From Coriobacteriia bacterium (lineage in GTDB: Bacteria > Actinomycetota > Coriobacteriia > Anaerosomatales > JAAXUF01), in the NCBI GenBank assembly GCA_013336165.1, contig JAAXUF010000004.1:62001-126000 (forward strand): a DNA stretch of 64,000 nt, given 5' to 3'. Within the stretch, counting starts at the first letter, position 1, and the number at the start of each line of letters is the position of its first letter. Shown piece after piece: positions 1 through 9,203 of the stretch. The notes beneath the pieces are model-generated. The model was not told where the DNA came from. It was given only the letters and a program-made list of their open reading frames with translations, and made no database searches. A program made the translations under genes and the position numbers.

Positions 1-659
1 TCGTTGCGCATCGACTTGATGATCCGGACGTCCTCAGTGCGCAGAAGCGCGCGGTGCGCGCCGGCCAGCGCGAGGAACGTGACGATGGGCTCGGCGCCCT
101 TGAGATAGACGGCGAACGTCCCTCGCCGCTGTGCCAAGCGCGCCTCGATGTGAAAACGCGCCATCAGGCCGACAAGGTCGTGGGCGAGCTGCTCGGTCTC
201 GGCGGTCAACTCAAAGTGGAAGTCGCCGTGCGGGTCGGCCACGAATCCGCCGCCGAGAAACGCTCCCCGCAGGTACGCGATCGCGCAGCAGTCGCGCTTG
301 ACCAGCTTGGGGTCGATCCCGATCGAGAACCCCTCTTCTCCCAGAATCCCCAGTTCGGACAGCGCTGGGCCGAGAGCGGGCTGCGAAGGGACGGTGATCA
401 GATAGTTGTTCGTCTTGTGCAGAACACTGCGACGCACAGTCAGTTCGGTCTTCAGTCCGTACATGTTGTGAAGCAACTTGACCACAACGCGGGCGACCGG
501 GGCGGTTTCCGTGGCGACTTCCAGCCGGTAGCGGCCCGGTCCGGTGATGTGCAGAGTTCCTTCGATGCGCACGAGAGCAGCCAGCTCTGCCTTGAGGCAG
601 CACTGGCGCTTGGGCTCAATACGCGAGAGCTCGTCTTTCACCTCTGCGGTGAAGGACAT
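1..659 (-). CDS. whiA: WhiA, DNA-binding regulator (3' part beyond window)
   Basis: Translating the minus strand from the ATG at 659 gives an open frame of about 219 residues that begins MSFTAEVKDELSRI and runs off the window edge. This is the N-terminal half of WhiA, which has a LAGLIDADG-homing-endonuclease-like fold without nuclease activity; the C-terminal helix-turn-helix lies outside. In actinobacteria WhiA acts with WhiB in sporulation and division control, while in firmicutes it affects division and chromosome segregation. The cysteine pair after KRQ near residue 20 and the run of glycines in the loop LRGAFLGGGF near residue 128 are typical. The start is one base after the yvcK stop, so it is the distal gene of a rapZ-yvcK-whiA operon, the conserved order in Gram-positive bacteria. 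Confidence 0.93.
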   Translation of the reverse strand, partial: MSFTAEVKDELSRIEPKRQCCLKAELAALVRIEGTLHITGPGRYRLEVATETAPVARVVVKLLHNMYGLKTELTVRRSVLHKTNNYLITVPSQPALGPALSELGILGEEGFSIGIDPKLVKRDCCAIAYLRGAFLGGGFVADPHGDFHFELTAETEQLAHDLVGLMARFHIEARLAQRRGTFAVYLKGAEPIVTFLALAGAHRALLRTEDVRIIKSMRN

Positions 660-660
660 C

Positions 661-1623
661 CTAGGAAACCACCCCTTCGAGCACGTCTTTGAGAGCAGGA
701 CGGGAATGCCGCGCCGGGTTGGAAGCGTCTGCTAACCCAGTCCCAACCACACGGATGCCGAGGGCCTCGATCCGGGCCCGGATATCCGGCCCCGAAGCCA
801 CCGGCTCGACAACAATGTCATCATCGCACACCTGAGCCACCGATACGCTCGGATCGTGCACGATCGCGACATCGATCGCACCTGCGAGCCCGTGCTCCTC
901 GAGCGCAATGACATGATCAGCGGCGTCAAGGCCGTGTGTTTCGCCTCGCATGTTAGCGACGTTGCACACGTAGACGCGCAACGCAGCCGAGTCGCGCACG
1001 GCCTTCGCAAGGCCGTCCACCAGGAAGTTGGGAATGATGCTCGTGTAGAGCGAGCCCGGCCCGATGACGATCACATCAGCGCGACGTATTGCCTCAAGCG
1101 CCGGGCCATATGGCGCAGGTTCGTTCGGATCGAGCCGGACGTGCGCGAGCGGCCGTGAACTCACTGCCAGCTTTGCCTGGCCGGTAAGTGCGAGGCCGGC
1201 CCGGTCGACACCGGTAAGCCTTACATCGACCAGGGTCGACGGCAGTACCTTTCCGCGTACGGTCAAGTAGCCTTCCACGGTCTCAATCGCCTCTGCAAAC
1301 GAACCCTGCAAGTCCGTGAGTGCGGCGAGAATGAGGTTGCCGAGCGCGTGGCCCGCGAGCCCCTCTCCGTGCGGGAAGCGGTACTGAAGCAGGCGCGCCT
1401 CTAGACCGTCCTCCTCGGCGGCCATCGCCACGAGGCAGTTGCGGATGTCGCCCGGAGGCAGCATTCCCAGCTGCTCGCGAAGAAGTCCCGAAGAGCCTCC
1501 GTCGTCGGCCATGCTGACTACCGCGGCCGTCTCGAATCCCAAGCCGAGAAGGGCCTGCAGGACGGCGGGCAGCCCCGTACCACCGCCGATGGCGACGGCG
1601 CGCCTACCTTCACCCACGCTCAA
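661..1623 (-). CDS. yvcK: YvcK/CofD-family protein (gluconeogenesis factor)
   Basis: This 320-residue protein opens with the nucleotide-binding segment AIGGGTGLPAVLQAL at about residues 11-25. MADDGGSSG and the PPGDIRNCLVA stretch follow, both diagnostic of the YvcK branch of the CofD family. YvcK binds UDP-GlcNAc in Bacillus and Mycobacterium and is needed for growth on gluconeogenic carbon sources and for cell-wall precursor allocation. The start codon is TTG at 1623. It overlaps the rapZ stop as TTGA and is preceded by a GAGGAGG ribosome binding site. A GTG two codons later is possible but sits farther from the ribosome binding site. Translational coupling with rapZ is likely. Confidence 0.95.
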   Translation of the reverse strand: MSVGEGRRAVAIGGGTGLPAVLQALLGLGFETAAVVSMADDGGSSGLLREQLGMLPPGDIRNCLVAMAAEEDGLEARLLQYRFPHGEGLAGHALGNLILAALTDLQGSFAEAIETVEGYLTVRGKVLPSTLVDVRLTGVDRAGLALTGQAKLAVSSRPLAHVRLDPNEPAPYGPALEAIRRADVIVIGPGSLYTSIIPNFLVDGLAKAVRDSAALRVYVCNVANMRGETHGLDAADHVIALEEHGLAGAIDVAIVHDPSVSVAQVCDDDIVVEPVASGPDIRARIEALGIRVVGTGLADASNPARHSRPALKDVLEGVVS

Positions 1624-2558
1624 CGGGCCTCCTCATCTCGGCCGCTGTCGCGGTGACTGACGAAGACTCGATAGCCCTGCTCCCGAAGATGCTCGGCGGT
1701 GACCTCGGCCAGTGCAACCGAGCGGTGCATGCCGCCCGTGCATCCTAATGCAACGGTGAGGTGATGCTTGCCTTCCATCACGTAGCCGGGCATGACGTCG
1801 TCGAGCAGGGGCAGCCAGCGTTTCAGGAACGTCTGCGTCGCCGGCTTCTCCAACACGAAGTCCCGGACAGCATCCGCAAGGCCGGTCAGTGACCTCAACT
1901 CCGACTCGTAGTACGGATTCGGAAGAAACCGCACATCCATGACGATATCGGCATCCGACGGCGTTCCGTACTTGAATCCGAATGACATCACTTCAACCGT
2001 CAGCATGAGTGCCGACGGGTCTCCCGAAAACCTGCCACGGATCACTTGGCGCAGCTCTTGGGGCCGAAGTCCCGTGGTATCGATGACGAGGTCTGCGCGA
2101 GTGCGGATCTCGTCGAGCTCGGCCCGCTCGGCGGCGATGCCTTCGAGCACGGTTCCGCCCTCCTCGCACAGGGGGTGAGGACGTCTCGTCTGACTGAAGC
2201 GGCGAACGAGAGTCTTGTCGTCCGCCTCCAAGAAGACAACGTGTGAGTCGACACCGCGGTCCTCGAGCTTGCGTATCTCGCCCGAGAGCGCCGCGAAGAA
2301 CTCGTGTGCGCGGACATCGCATACGACGGCCATACGCCGCACGTCCAAGCCCGGCAGCTTAGCCAGGTCGATGAGCTGCGGCAAGAACGCCGGTGGAAGA
2401 TTGTCGATGCAGAAGTAGCCGAGGTCTTCAAACGTGTGCATGGCTTCGCTTCGGCCGGCTCCAGACATGCCGGTGATCACCACAAGCTCAGGCCGTTCCC
2501 CTGCCGGCACGCTCGCGCCTGGGGAGGGCGGGATGTCTGCGGGACACGAATCGGTCAT
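1620..2558 (-). CDS. rapZ: RapZ/YvcJ nucleotide-binding protein
   Basis: A 312-residue P-loop protein of the RapZ/YvcJ family. The Walker A segment is ITGMSGAGRSEA near residue 28, with R where the family usually has K. DLGYFCIDNLP follows at about residue 46, and the C-terminal half has GCTGGMHRSVALAE, the conserved RapZ signature. In E. coli RapZ is an RNase E adaptor that controls GlmZ small RNA and glucosamine-6-phosphate synthase; in Gram-positives the protein hydrolyses nucleotides and its RNA role is less defined. The N-terminal 24 residues are Pro/Ser rich and poorly conserved. A GGGGAG ribosome binding site precedes the ATG. It lies 60-90 bases after uvrC and overlaps yvcK. Confidence 0.94.
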   Translation of the reverse strand: MTDSCPADIPPSPGASVPAGERPELVVITGMSGAGRSEAMHTFEDLGYFCIDNLPPAFLPQLIDLAKLPGLDVRRMAVVCDVRAHEFFAALSGEIRKLEDRGVDSHVVFLEADDKTLVRRFSQTRRPHPLCEEGGTVLEGIAAERAELDEIRTRADLVIDTTGLRPQELRQVIRGRFSGDPSALMLTVEVMSFGFKYGTPSDADIVMDVRFLPNPYYESELRSLTGLADAVRDFVLEKPATQTFLKRWLPLLDDVMPGYVMEGKHHLTVALGCTGGMHRSVALAEVTAEHLREQGYRVFVSHRDSGRDEEAR

Positions 2559-2645
2559 GAGGTACTCCCCCTCGATGCGGCTGGAGACAGTTCAGCTCTA
2601 CTGCCGAGTATAGCGCCCGGGCTGCCGAATTGGAGTGCGGCGGCG

Positions 2646-4523
2646 TCAGTGGGCGGATTCGGGCTCTGTACGGGATTGCCGCATGACGGATGCGATTTCC
2701 TCGGCGGTGTCACGGGGGATTCCGGAAACGGCGGCGATCTCGTCGACGGTGGCCTGGCGCAGACGCTTCACCGAGCCGAAGGCTTTCAGGAGCGCCTTCT
2801 TGCGCGTCGGCCCGACGCCGGGCACGTCGTCGAGCACGGACGCTGTCATCGCGTTGCCGCGCAGTTTGCGGTGGTACTCGATCGCGAAGCGGTGCGCTTC
2901 GTCGCGGACGCGCTTCACGAGATAGAGCGACGGCGAGCCGGCGGGAAGCACGACGGGATCTTCGGACCAGCTCACGAACAGCTCCTCCTCGCGCTTGGCC
3001 AGCCCAACGACAGGGATGCTCGAAAGCCCCAGCTCTGCGAGCACGCCCAGAGTCGCCGAGAGCTGCGGCTTACCGCCGTCGACGATCACGAGGCCAGGCC
3101 GCGACCCAAAGCGCGCGTCGGCCATGCGCTCGGGAGCGAAGCGGCGGCGCAGAACCTCCGACATCATCGCGATGTCGTTGGCCTCACCGGTGTCAAGGCG
3201 CACGCGAAAGCGGCGGTAGCTCTTAGGGTCCGACCTCCCGCTCGCAAACACAACCATCGAACCTACCGAATGCCGTCCGTGAAGAGTGGAGATGTCATAA
3301 CACTCGATCCTCAGGGGCGGCGCAGGCAGGGCAAGAGCGCTTTCGAGCTGAAGCAGAGCCGCGTTGAGGCGCTCTTCGTCGTAGCGCGTCCGAACCTTGA
3401 AGCGCATGAGGCTGTGCCGGGCGTTTTCCTCGGCGAGGTTGAGCAAGTCGCGCTTCTCCCCCTTCACCGGCACGGTAAGGCGAACCCGCTTGCCTCGGAC
3501 CGACGTGAGCCACTCCTCAACCGCGGGTGCGTCATCAGGCAGCTCCGGCAACACGAGTTCACCGGGCAACTCCGGACCCTCGGCGTAGTAACGAAGCAGG
3601 AAGCCGCCCACCAGCTCAGGCAGCGGCACGTCGAGACCCTTGTCGAGTACGAATTCGTTGCCCACCAGCACGCGGCCTTCCCGCACAACGAACACGTGAA
3701 CGCCGGCAACCGTTTCCTCGCGGAAGAAGCCGACGACGTCCAGATTCAAAGGCCTCGCCGAGACCACCTTCTGACGCCCGCGGATGGCCGCCACGGCCTC
3801 GAGGCGGTTCCGGTAGCGCGCCGCGCTCTCGAAGTCGAGTTCGGCGGCGGCGTCGCGCATGCGGCGCCCCAGCTCGCCCTCAACGTCGTCGTGCTTGCCG
3901 GCAAGAAAGCGCGAGATGCGGCCGACGTTCTCGGCGTAGTCTTCGCGCGAGATCGCGCCGACGCAGGGGCCCGGACCGAGGCCGACATGGTAGTCGAAGC
4001 ATGCTCGGCTAGTCGGCTCTCCGCCGTGGTCGTTGACGCGCTTCCATTCCGCGCATGTGGCGCGGCACAGGGGAACGATACGGCGCACGATGTCGATCGT
4101 GTCACGCGCCGCACGTGCGTCCGTGTAGGGCCCGAAGTACTTGGTGCCCGGATTGTGCTTCTCGCGCGTGAACTTGATCGCCGGATACGGGTCCGAGAGC
4201 GTCAGCGCGATGAACGGGTAACTCTTGTCGTCGCGATAACCCACGTTGTACGGCGGTGAGAACTGCTTGATGAGGCTCTTCTCAAGGATGAGCGATTCGA
4301 CCTCTGTGCCCGTCACGACGTAGTCGTAGCTCGCGACCTGCTCCATCATCAGCGGGATCTTCTCGCGCTCGTCCTGACCGAGGACGTACTGCTTCATCCT
4401 CTTTCGCAGCGACTTCGCCTTGCCCACGTAGAGGACGCCGCCTTCGACCGTCTTCCACAGGTAGACGCCAGGCGAGTCCGGCACCGAACCCAACTGCTCC
4501 GCTATGCTCGGCCGCTCCGTCAC
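2646..4523 (-). CDS. uvrC: UvrC, excinuclease ABC subunit C
   Basis: UvrC makes both incisions around a DNA lesion in nucleotide excision repair. I place the start at the GTG at 4523, giving 625 residues ([23 protein letters not shown]). It overlaps the uvrA stop as GTGA and has GAGGGG upstream. The longer frame to 4619 adds 32 Arg/Gly-rich residues lying wholly inside uvrA and is unlikely. The order is the GIY-YIG nuclease ([20 protein letters not shown]), a Cys-containing linker, the UVR motif near residue 200, the RNase H-like nuclease ([31 protein letters not shown]) and C-terminal helix-hairpin-helix motifs ([16 protein letters not shown]). Length is normal for the family. Confidence 0.96.
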   Translation of the reverse strand: MTERPSIAEQLGSVPDSPGVYLWKTVEGGVLYVGKAKSLRKRMKQYVLGQDEREKIPLMMEQVASYDYVVTGTEVESLILEKSLIKQFSPPYNVGYRDDKSYPFIALTLSDPYPAIKFTREKHNPGTKYFGPYTDARAARDTIDIVRRIVPLCRATCAEWKRVNDHGGEPTSRACFDYHVGLGPGPCVGAISREDYAENVGRISRFLAGKHDDVEGELGRRMRDAAAELDFESAARYRNRLEAVAAIRGRQKVVSARPLNLDVVGFFREETVAGVHVFVVREGRVLVGNEFVLDKGLDVPLPELVGGFLLRYYAEGPELPGELVLPELPDDAPAVEEWLTSVRGKRVRLTVPVKGEKRDLLNLAEENARHSLMRFKVRTRYDEERLNAALLQLESALALPAPPLRIECYDISTLHGRHSVGSMVVFASGRSDPKSYRRFRVRLDTGEANDIAMMSEVLRRRFAPERMADARFGSRPGLVIVDGGKPQLSATLGVLAELGLSSIPVVGLAKREEELFVSWSEDPVVLPAGSPSLYLVKRVRDEAHRFAIEYHRKLRGNAMTASVLDDVPGVGPTRKKALLKAFGSVKRLRQATVDEIAAVSGIPRDTAEEIASVMRQSRTEPESAH

Positions 4524-7390
4524 GCGCGACCGTGCCCCTCGCCAAGCTCCGGCGCCACGGTCGCACCGCGTCCTTCCAGGACCGGCTTGAGGAACCGGCC
4601 CGTGTGCGAGTATTCGCATGCCGCGACTTCCTCGGGCGTGCCAGACACCACGACTTCACCGCCGCGATCACCGCCTTCGGGACCCAGATCGATGATCCTG
4701 TCGGCAGACTTGATGACGTCGAGGTTGTGCTCGATCACAAGCACCGTGTTGCCACCGTCGACGAGGCGCTGCAGCACGATCAACAACTGTCGCACGTCGT
4801 CGAAGTGAAGGCCGGTGGTCGGCTCGTCGAGGATGTAGAACGTCCGCCCGGTTGAACGGCGCTGCAGTTCGCTCGCGAGCTTGACGCGCTGTGCCTCGCC
4901 GCCTGAAAGAGTCGTGGCGGGCTGACCGAGATGCACGTAGCCGAGGCCCACGTCATAGAGCGTCTGTAGCTTGCGCCTGATCGGCGGGATATTCTCGAAG
5001 AACGACAACGCTTCCTCCACCGTCATGGCGAGGATCTCCGAGACGTTCTTGCCCTTGTACGTCACCTGCAGCGTCTCGCGACTGTAGCGCGCGCCTTTGC
5101 AGACCTCGCACGGCACGTAGACGTCGGGCAGGAAGTGCATTTCGATTTTGATCTGCCCGTCGCCCTTGCACGCTTCGCAACGGCCTCCAGCGACGTTGAA
5201 CGAGAACCGGCCCGGGCTGTAGCCTCGCGCCTTCGCCTCCGGCGTGGAAGCGAAGAGCGAACGCACGTCGTCCCACAAGCCCGTGTACGTCGCGGGGTTC
5301 GACCGCGGCGTTCGGCCAATGGGCGACTGGTCGATGTCGATGATCTTGTCGATGTACTCGAGTCCCTCGAGCTTGCGGTAGTCTCCCGTACGCCGACGCG
5401 CCCTCTGCAGCTTGTTGGCCAGTGCCGGAGCCAGCGTGTCGGTGATGAGCGAGCTCTTGCCGCTTCCCGATACACCCGTGATGACGGTGAGCACGCCGAC
5501 GGGTATCTCGGCGTCGATGTCTTTTAGGTTGTGCTCCGTGGCGCCCAGAAGCCTGATCGCGCCCTTGCCCGTTGTGCTGCGGCGCGTCTCCGGCACGGGA
5601 ATCGAGACACGACCGGAGAGGTACGCCGCCGTAAGCGAGTCGGGACATGCGAGGATGTCTTCCGGCGTGCCCACGCACACGATATGGCCGCCGTGTTCGC
5701 CGGCACCGGGCCCCATGTCCACCACGAAGTCCGCCGCGCGGATCGTCTCCTCGTCGTGCTCGACCACCAGCACGGTGTTGCCGAGATCGCGCAACCGTTC
5801 CATCGTCGCGATCAGCCGCGCGTTGTCGCGCTGGTGAAGACCGATCGAAGGTTCGTCGAGGATGTAGAGCACGCCCATGAGACCGGCGCCGATCTGGGTC
5901 GCAAGCCTGATGCGCTGCGCCTCGCCGCCGGAAAGCGATGCCGTCCCTCGTTCCAGCGTGAGATAGTCGAGACCCACGTCCACAAGAAAGCGCAGCCGCT
6001 CGATGATCTCTTTGACGACACGCCGGGCGATCTGTTCGTCGCGCTCGGATAGTTCAAGCTGCTCGAAGAAGTCAAGCGATCTCTTCGCCGAGAGGCCCGT
6101 GACTTCGTGGATGTTGCTGCCGCCCACGGTGACAGCCAGTATCTCGGGCTTGAGCCGGGCGCCCTTGCAGGTATTGCAGGGGATGACGCTCATGAACTCC
6201 TCGAGCTTCTCCTTCGCCTGCTCGGACTCAGTCTCCTGGTGGCGCCGCATCACGGTGTTGACTGCACCTTCATACTTGGAGAACCAGTGCGTCTCCCGGC
6301 CGTCCCGCGTGACGTAGTCCACCCGGATGCGCTGGTCGCCGAGGCCGTTGAGCAAGACGTCCTGCACCTTGTCCGGCAGGTCCTGCCACGGTGTGTCGAG
6401 CGAGAAGCCAACCTCGGCCGCGACCGCCGCAAGCATCTGCGGGTAATACGTCTGCCCCGTCGCAAACGGTTTGATCGCGCCCTGTGCGACAGTGAGGCTC
6501 GTATCCGGCACGATGAGCCGCGGGTCGGGCTCAAGACGGCTGCCGAGACCTACGCAATCGGGGCAGGCGCCGTACGGCGCGTTGAACGAAAAGTCTCGTG
6601 GAGCGAGTTCGTCCATCGACACGCCGTGGACCGGGCATGCGAGCGCCTGCGAGAATGAGAGTTCCTCGCCCTCCGCAGGTGCGATCAAGACGGTGCCATC
6701 GGCAAGCCGAAGGGCGGTCTCGATGCTGTCGGCCAAACGAGAGCGCAGTCCCTCCTTCATGACCAGTCGGTCGACGATGACGTCGATATCGTGCTTGTAC
6801 TTCTTGTCGAGCGGAATGTCCTCGTCAAGGGTGCGAACTTCACGGTCCACCCGCACGCGCGTGAAACCCTCGCGCTTGAGATCGTCAAACAGCTTGCCGT
6901 ACTCCCCCTTGCGCCCGCGGACAACGGGCGCGATAACCGAGAACTTCGTGCCTTCCGCAAGCTCAAGAACACGGTCGACGATCTGGTCGGGACTCTGCTT
7001 GCGAATCTCACGGCCGCAGATGTGGCAATGCGGGATGCCGATGCGCGCGTACAGCAACCGCAGATAGTCGTAGATCTCAGTCACGGTCCCCACCGTCGAG
7101 CGAGGGTTCTTCGACGTCGTCTTCTGGTCGATGGAGACCGCCGGGGACAATCCCTCGATGTGATCGACGTCCGGCTTGTCCATCTGGCCGAGAAACTGCC
7201 TGGCGTATGCCGAGAGCGACTCAACGTAGCGGCGCTGCCCCTCGGCGTAGATCGTGTCGAAGGCCAGCGAGCTCTTACCTGAGCCGGACAGCCCGGTGAT
7301 GACCACGAGTTTGTCCCTCGGTATGTCGAGGTCGAATCCCTTCAGGTTGTGCTGGCGGGCACCGCGGATTTGTATGCAGTCGAGGGACAA
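4520..7390 (-). CDS. uvrA: UvrA, excinuclease ABC subunit A
   Basis: UvrA is the damage-recognition ATPase of nucleotide excision repair. The start chosen is TTG at 7390 ([20 protein letters not shown]), because AGAAAGGA lies at good spacing upstream and the family begins at this point; this gives 956 residues. It has two ABC modules: Walker [10 protein letters not shown] near residue 34 and GVSGSGKSS in the second half, ABC signatures LSGGEAQRI and LSGGEAQRV, and Walker [15 protein letters not shown] and [13 protein letters not shown]. Zinc-binding cysteines appear in [23 protein letters not shown] and CEVCKGARY. It is coupled to uvrC. No LexA-type palindrome was seen in the 200 bases upstream, so SOS control is not supported by sequence. 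Confidence 0.97.
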   Translation of the reverse strand: MSLDCIQIRGARQHNLKGFDLDIPRDKLVVITGLSGSGKSSLAFDTIYAEGQRRYVESLSAYARQFLGQMDKPDVDHIEGLSPAVSIDQKTTSKNPRSTVGTVTEIYDYLRLLYARIGIPHCHICGREIRKQSPDQIVDRVLELAEGTKFSVIAPVVRGRKGEYGKLFDDLKREGFTRVRVDREVRTLDEDIPLDKKYKHDIDVIVDRLVMKEGLRSRLADSIETALRLADGTVLIAPAEGEELSFSQALACPVHGVSMDELAPRDFSFNAPYGACPDCVGLGSRLEPDPRLIVPDTSLTVAQGAIKPFATGQTYYPQMLAAVAAEVGFSLDTPWQDLPDKVQDVLLNGLGDQRIRVDYVTRDGRETHWFSKYEGAVNTVMRRHQETESEQAKEKLEEFMSVIPCNTCKGARLKPEILAVTVGGSNIHEVTGLSAKRSLDFFEQLELSERDEQIARRVVKEIIERLRFLVDVGLDYLTLERGTASLSGGEAQRIRLATQIGAGLMGVLYILDEPSIGLHQRDNARLIATMERLRDLGNTVLVVEHDEETIRAADFVVDMGPGAGEHGGHIVCVGTPEDILACPDSLTAAYLSGRVSIPVPETRRSTTGKGAIRLLGATEHNLKDIDAEIPVGVLTVITGVSGSGKSSLITDTLAPALANKLQRARRRTGDYRKLEGLEYIDKIIDIDQSPIGRTPRSNPATYTGLWDDVRSLFASTPEAKARGYSPGRFSFNVAGGRCEACKGDGQIKIEMHFLPDVYVPCEVCKGARYSRETLQVTYKGKNVSEILAMTVEEALSFFENIPPIRRKLQTLYDVGLGYVHLGQPATTLSGGEAQRVKLASELQRRSTGRTFYILDEPTTGLHFDDVRQLLIVLQRLVDGGNTVLVIEHNLDVIKSADRIIDLGPEGGDRGGEVVVSGTPEEVAACEYSHTGRFLKPVLEGRGATVAPELGEGHGRA

Positions 7391-7488
7391 GATCGAAATC
7401 CTTTCTGTGACGCGCAACCGGTGCACGTAATCCACCAGTATAGCTTCCCTTGTGCCAAGACGAGGTTTCATCCCCCGGACAAGGGACA

Positions 7489-7504
7489 GAAACACTTCCG
7501 AAAC
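7489..7504 (+). promoter_or_regulatory. Candidate GlnR half-site pair upstream of amtB
   Basis: GAAAC at 7489-7493 and GAAAC at 7500-7504 are separated by six bases, the 11-bp phasing of the actinobacterial GlnR half-sites (GTnAC-n6-GAAAC). The first half-site differs from the consensus. It lies in the 202-bp uvrA-amtB intergenic region, about 90 bases before the amtB start. It is included mainly because related pairs occur at the two other nitrogen promoters in this window. Confidence 0.4.
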
Positions 7505-7592
7505 AAGCCGCCGATACGGTGACTCGTGTCAGGCAGGCACCACCATGCGGGGCAGCTGTAGCCAACGCAGGTGGCGGACTTTAGGAGAGAGT

Positions 7593-8816
7593 ATGGACGG
7601 GTTAAGTACCGGCGACACAGCGTGGATGCTCGCGTCGACCGCACTCGTACTGTTCATGACGCCGGGACTCGCGGCGTTCTACGGCGGCATGGTGCGGAAG
7701 AAGAACGTCCTGTCCACCACGATGCACAGCTTCTTCGCAATTGGATCGGTTGGTGTCATCTGGGCTGTCATCGGCTACTCGCTCGCATTCAGCGGCGGGT
7801 CTGGCGCGTTGTCTGCCTTCGTTGGCGGGTTCGACTTCGTGGGACTGAACAACGTGACCGGCTTGATCGGCACGATTCCCCACAGTGTGTTCGCGATGTT
7901 CCAGGGTATGTTCGCCATCATCACCGTCGCCCTTATCACAGGCTCAGTCGCTGAACGCATGAAGTTCAAGGCATATGTGATCTTCACCTCTGCTTGGGCG
8001 ATTCTTGTCTACAGCCCGCTGGCCCACTGGGTATGGCAGGGAAATGGCTGGCTCTTCAAGCTTGGTGCGCTTGACTTCGCCGGCGGTACCGTCGTCCACA
8101 TCTCCTCGGCCGCTGCGGCCCTCGCTGCCGCAATCGTGCTCGGCAAGCGTAAGGGCCTCAACACCGAGGCGATGCGCCCGAATAACCTTCCTCTGACCGT
8201 GCTCGGCGCAGGCATCCTGTGGTTCGGCTGGTTCGGTTTCAACGCAGGTTCCGCTCTTGGTGCCAACGAGCTGGCAGGTGTGGCGTTCCTCAACACCATG
8301 ATCGCCGCCTCCGCGGCTGTCGTCGGATGGACGATTGTCGAAACGATGCACTCAGGGAAGCCGACCGTGCTCGGCGCCGCCTCCGGCGCCATCGCTGGCC
8401 TCGTCGTTATCACGCCTGCGGCTGGCTTCGTCGCCCCTTGGGCCGCGATACTGATGGGTCTTCTCGCCGGCGGGATCTGCTACTTCGGCCTCTACCTCAA
8501 GAAGAAGTTCAAGTTTGACGACGCACTCGACGTCGTAGGCATCCACGGTGTGGGTGGTACGCTCGGCGCAATCCTGACCGGTGTGTTCGCCACTACCGCC
8601 ATCAACTCTCTCGGCAGTGGTCTTGTCGACGGCAACGGCAAGCAGGTTCTCATCCAACTTGTGGCAGTCGTGGCAGCTTGGGTCTTTTCATTCGGTCTCA
8701 GCTTCATCATTCTGAAAGTCACGGACAAGCTCGTGGGATTGCGCGTCGACGAAGAGAGTGAAGTGCTGGGCCTCGACCTGGCACTGCATTCTGAAGAGGG
8801 CTACGTACTCGACTAG
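7593..8816 (+). CDS. amtB: Ammonium transporter AmtB
   Basis: A 407-residue Amt/Rh/MEP-family ammonium channel with about eleven membrane segments. It conducts ammonium or ammonia across the cytoplasmic membrane. The chosen ATG has AGGAGAGA directly upstream; the longer frame from 7452 adds 47 non-homologous residues. Visible hallmarks are TPGLAAFYGGMVRKKN near residue 25, FAGGTVVHISSAAAALAAA (the first pore histidine region), GWFGFNAGSAL and DALDVVGIHGVGGTLGAILTGVFA (the second pore histidine region). The C-terminal tail VDEESEVLGLDLALHSEEGY is the one that GlnK contacts. It is followed by glnK and glnD on the same strand, the usual actinobacterial nitrogen operon, and a GlnR-like motif lies upstream. 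Confidence 0.97.
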   Translation: MDGLSTGDTAWMLASTALVLFMTPGLAAFYGGMVRKKNVLSTTMHSFFAIGSVGVIWAVIGYSLAFSGGSGALSAFVGGFDFVGLNNVTGLIGTIPHSVFAMFQGMFAIITVALITGSVAERMKFKAYVIFTSAWAILVYSPLAHWVWQGNGWLFKLGALDFAGGTVVHISSAAAALAAAIVLGKRKGLNTEAMRPNNLPLTVLGAGILWFGWFGFNAGSALGANELAGVAFLNTMIAASAAVVGWTIVETMHSGKPTVLGAASGAIAGLVVITPAAGFVAPWAAILMGLLAGGICYFGLYLKKKFKFDDALDVVGIHGVGGTLGAILTGVFATTAINSLGSGLVDGNGKQVLIQLVAVVAAWVFSFGLSFIILKVTDKLVGLRVDEESEVLGLDLALHSEEGYVLD

Positions 8817-8825
8817 ATGCCGTGA

Positions 8826-9200
<375 letters not shown>

Positions 9201-9203
9201 GGC

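Noticed and set aside
2304-4259. 651-codon open frame on the plus strand
   Set aside because: It lies wholly antisense to rapZ and uvrC, is Arg/His/Ala rich, and matches no family. High-GC coding DNA commonly gives such shadow frames.
7391-7592. LexA/SOS box upstream of uvrA and an ANTAR-like hairpin pair upstream of amtB
   Set aside because: No GAAC-n4-GTTC-type palindrome was found. The only extended pairing (TCCCTTGT with ACAAGGGA) has a long loop, not two hexaloops.
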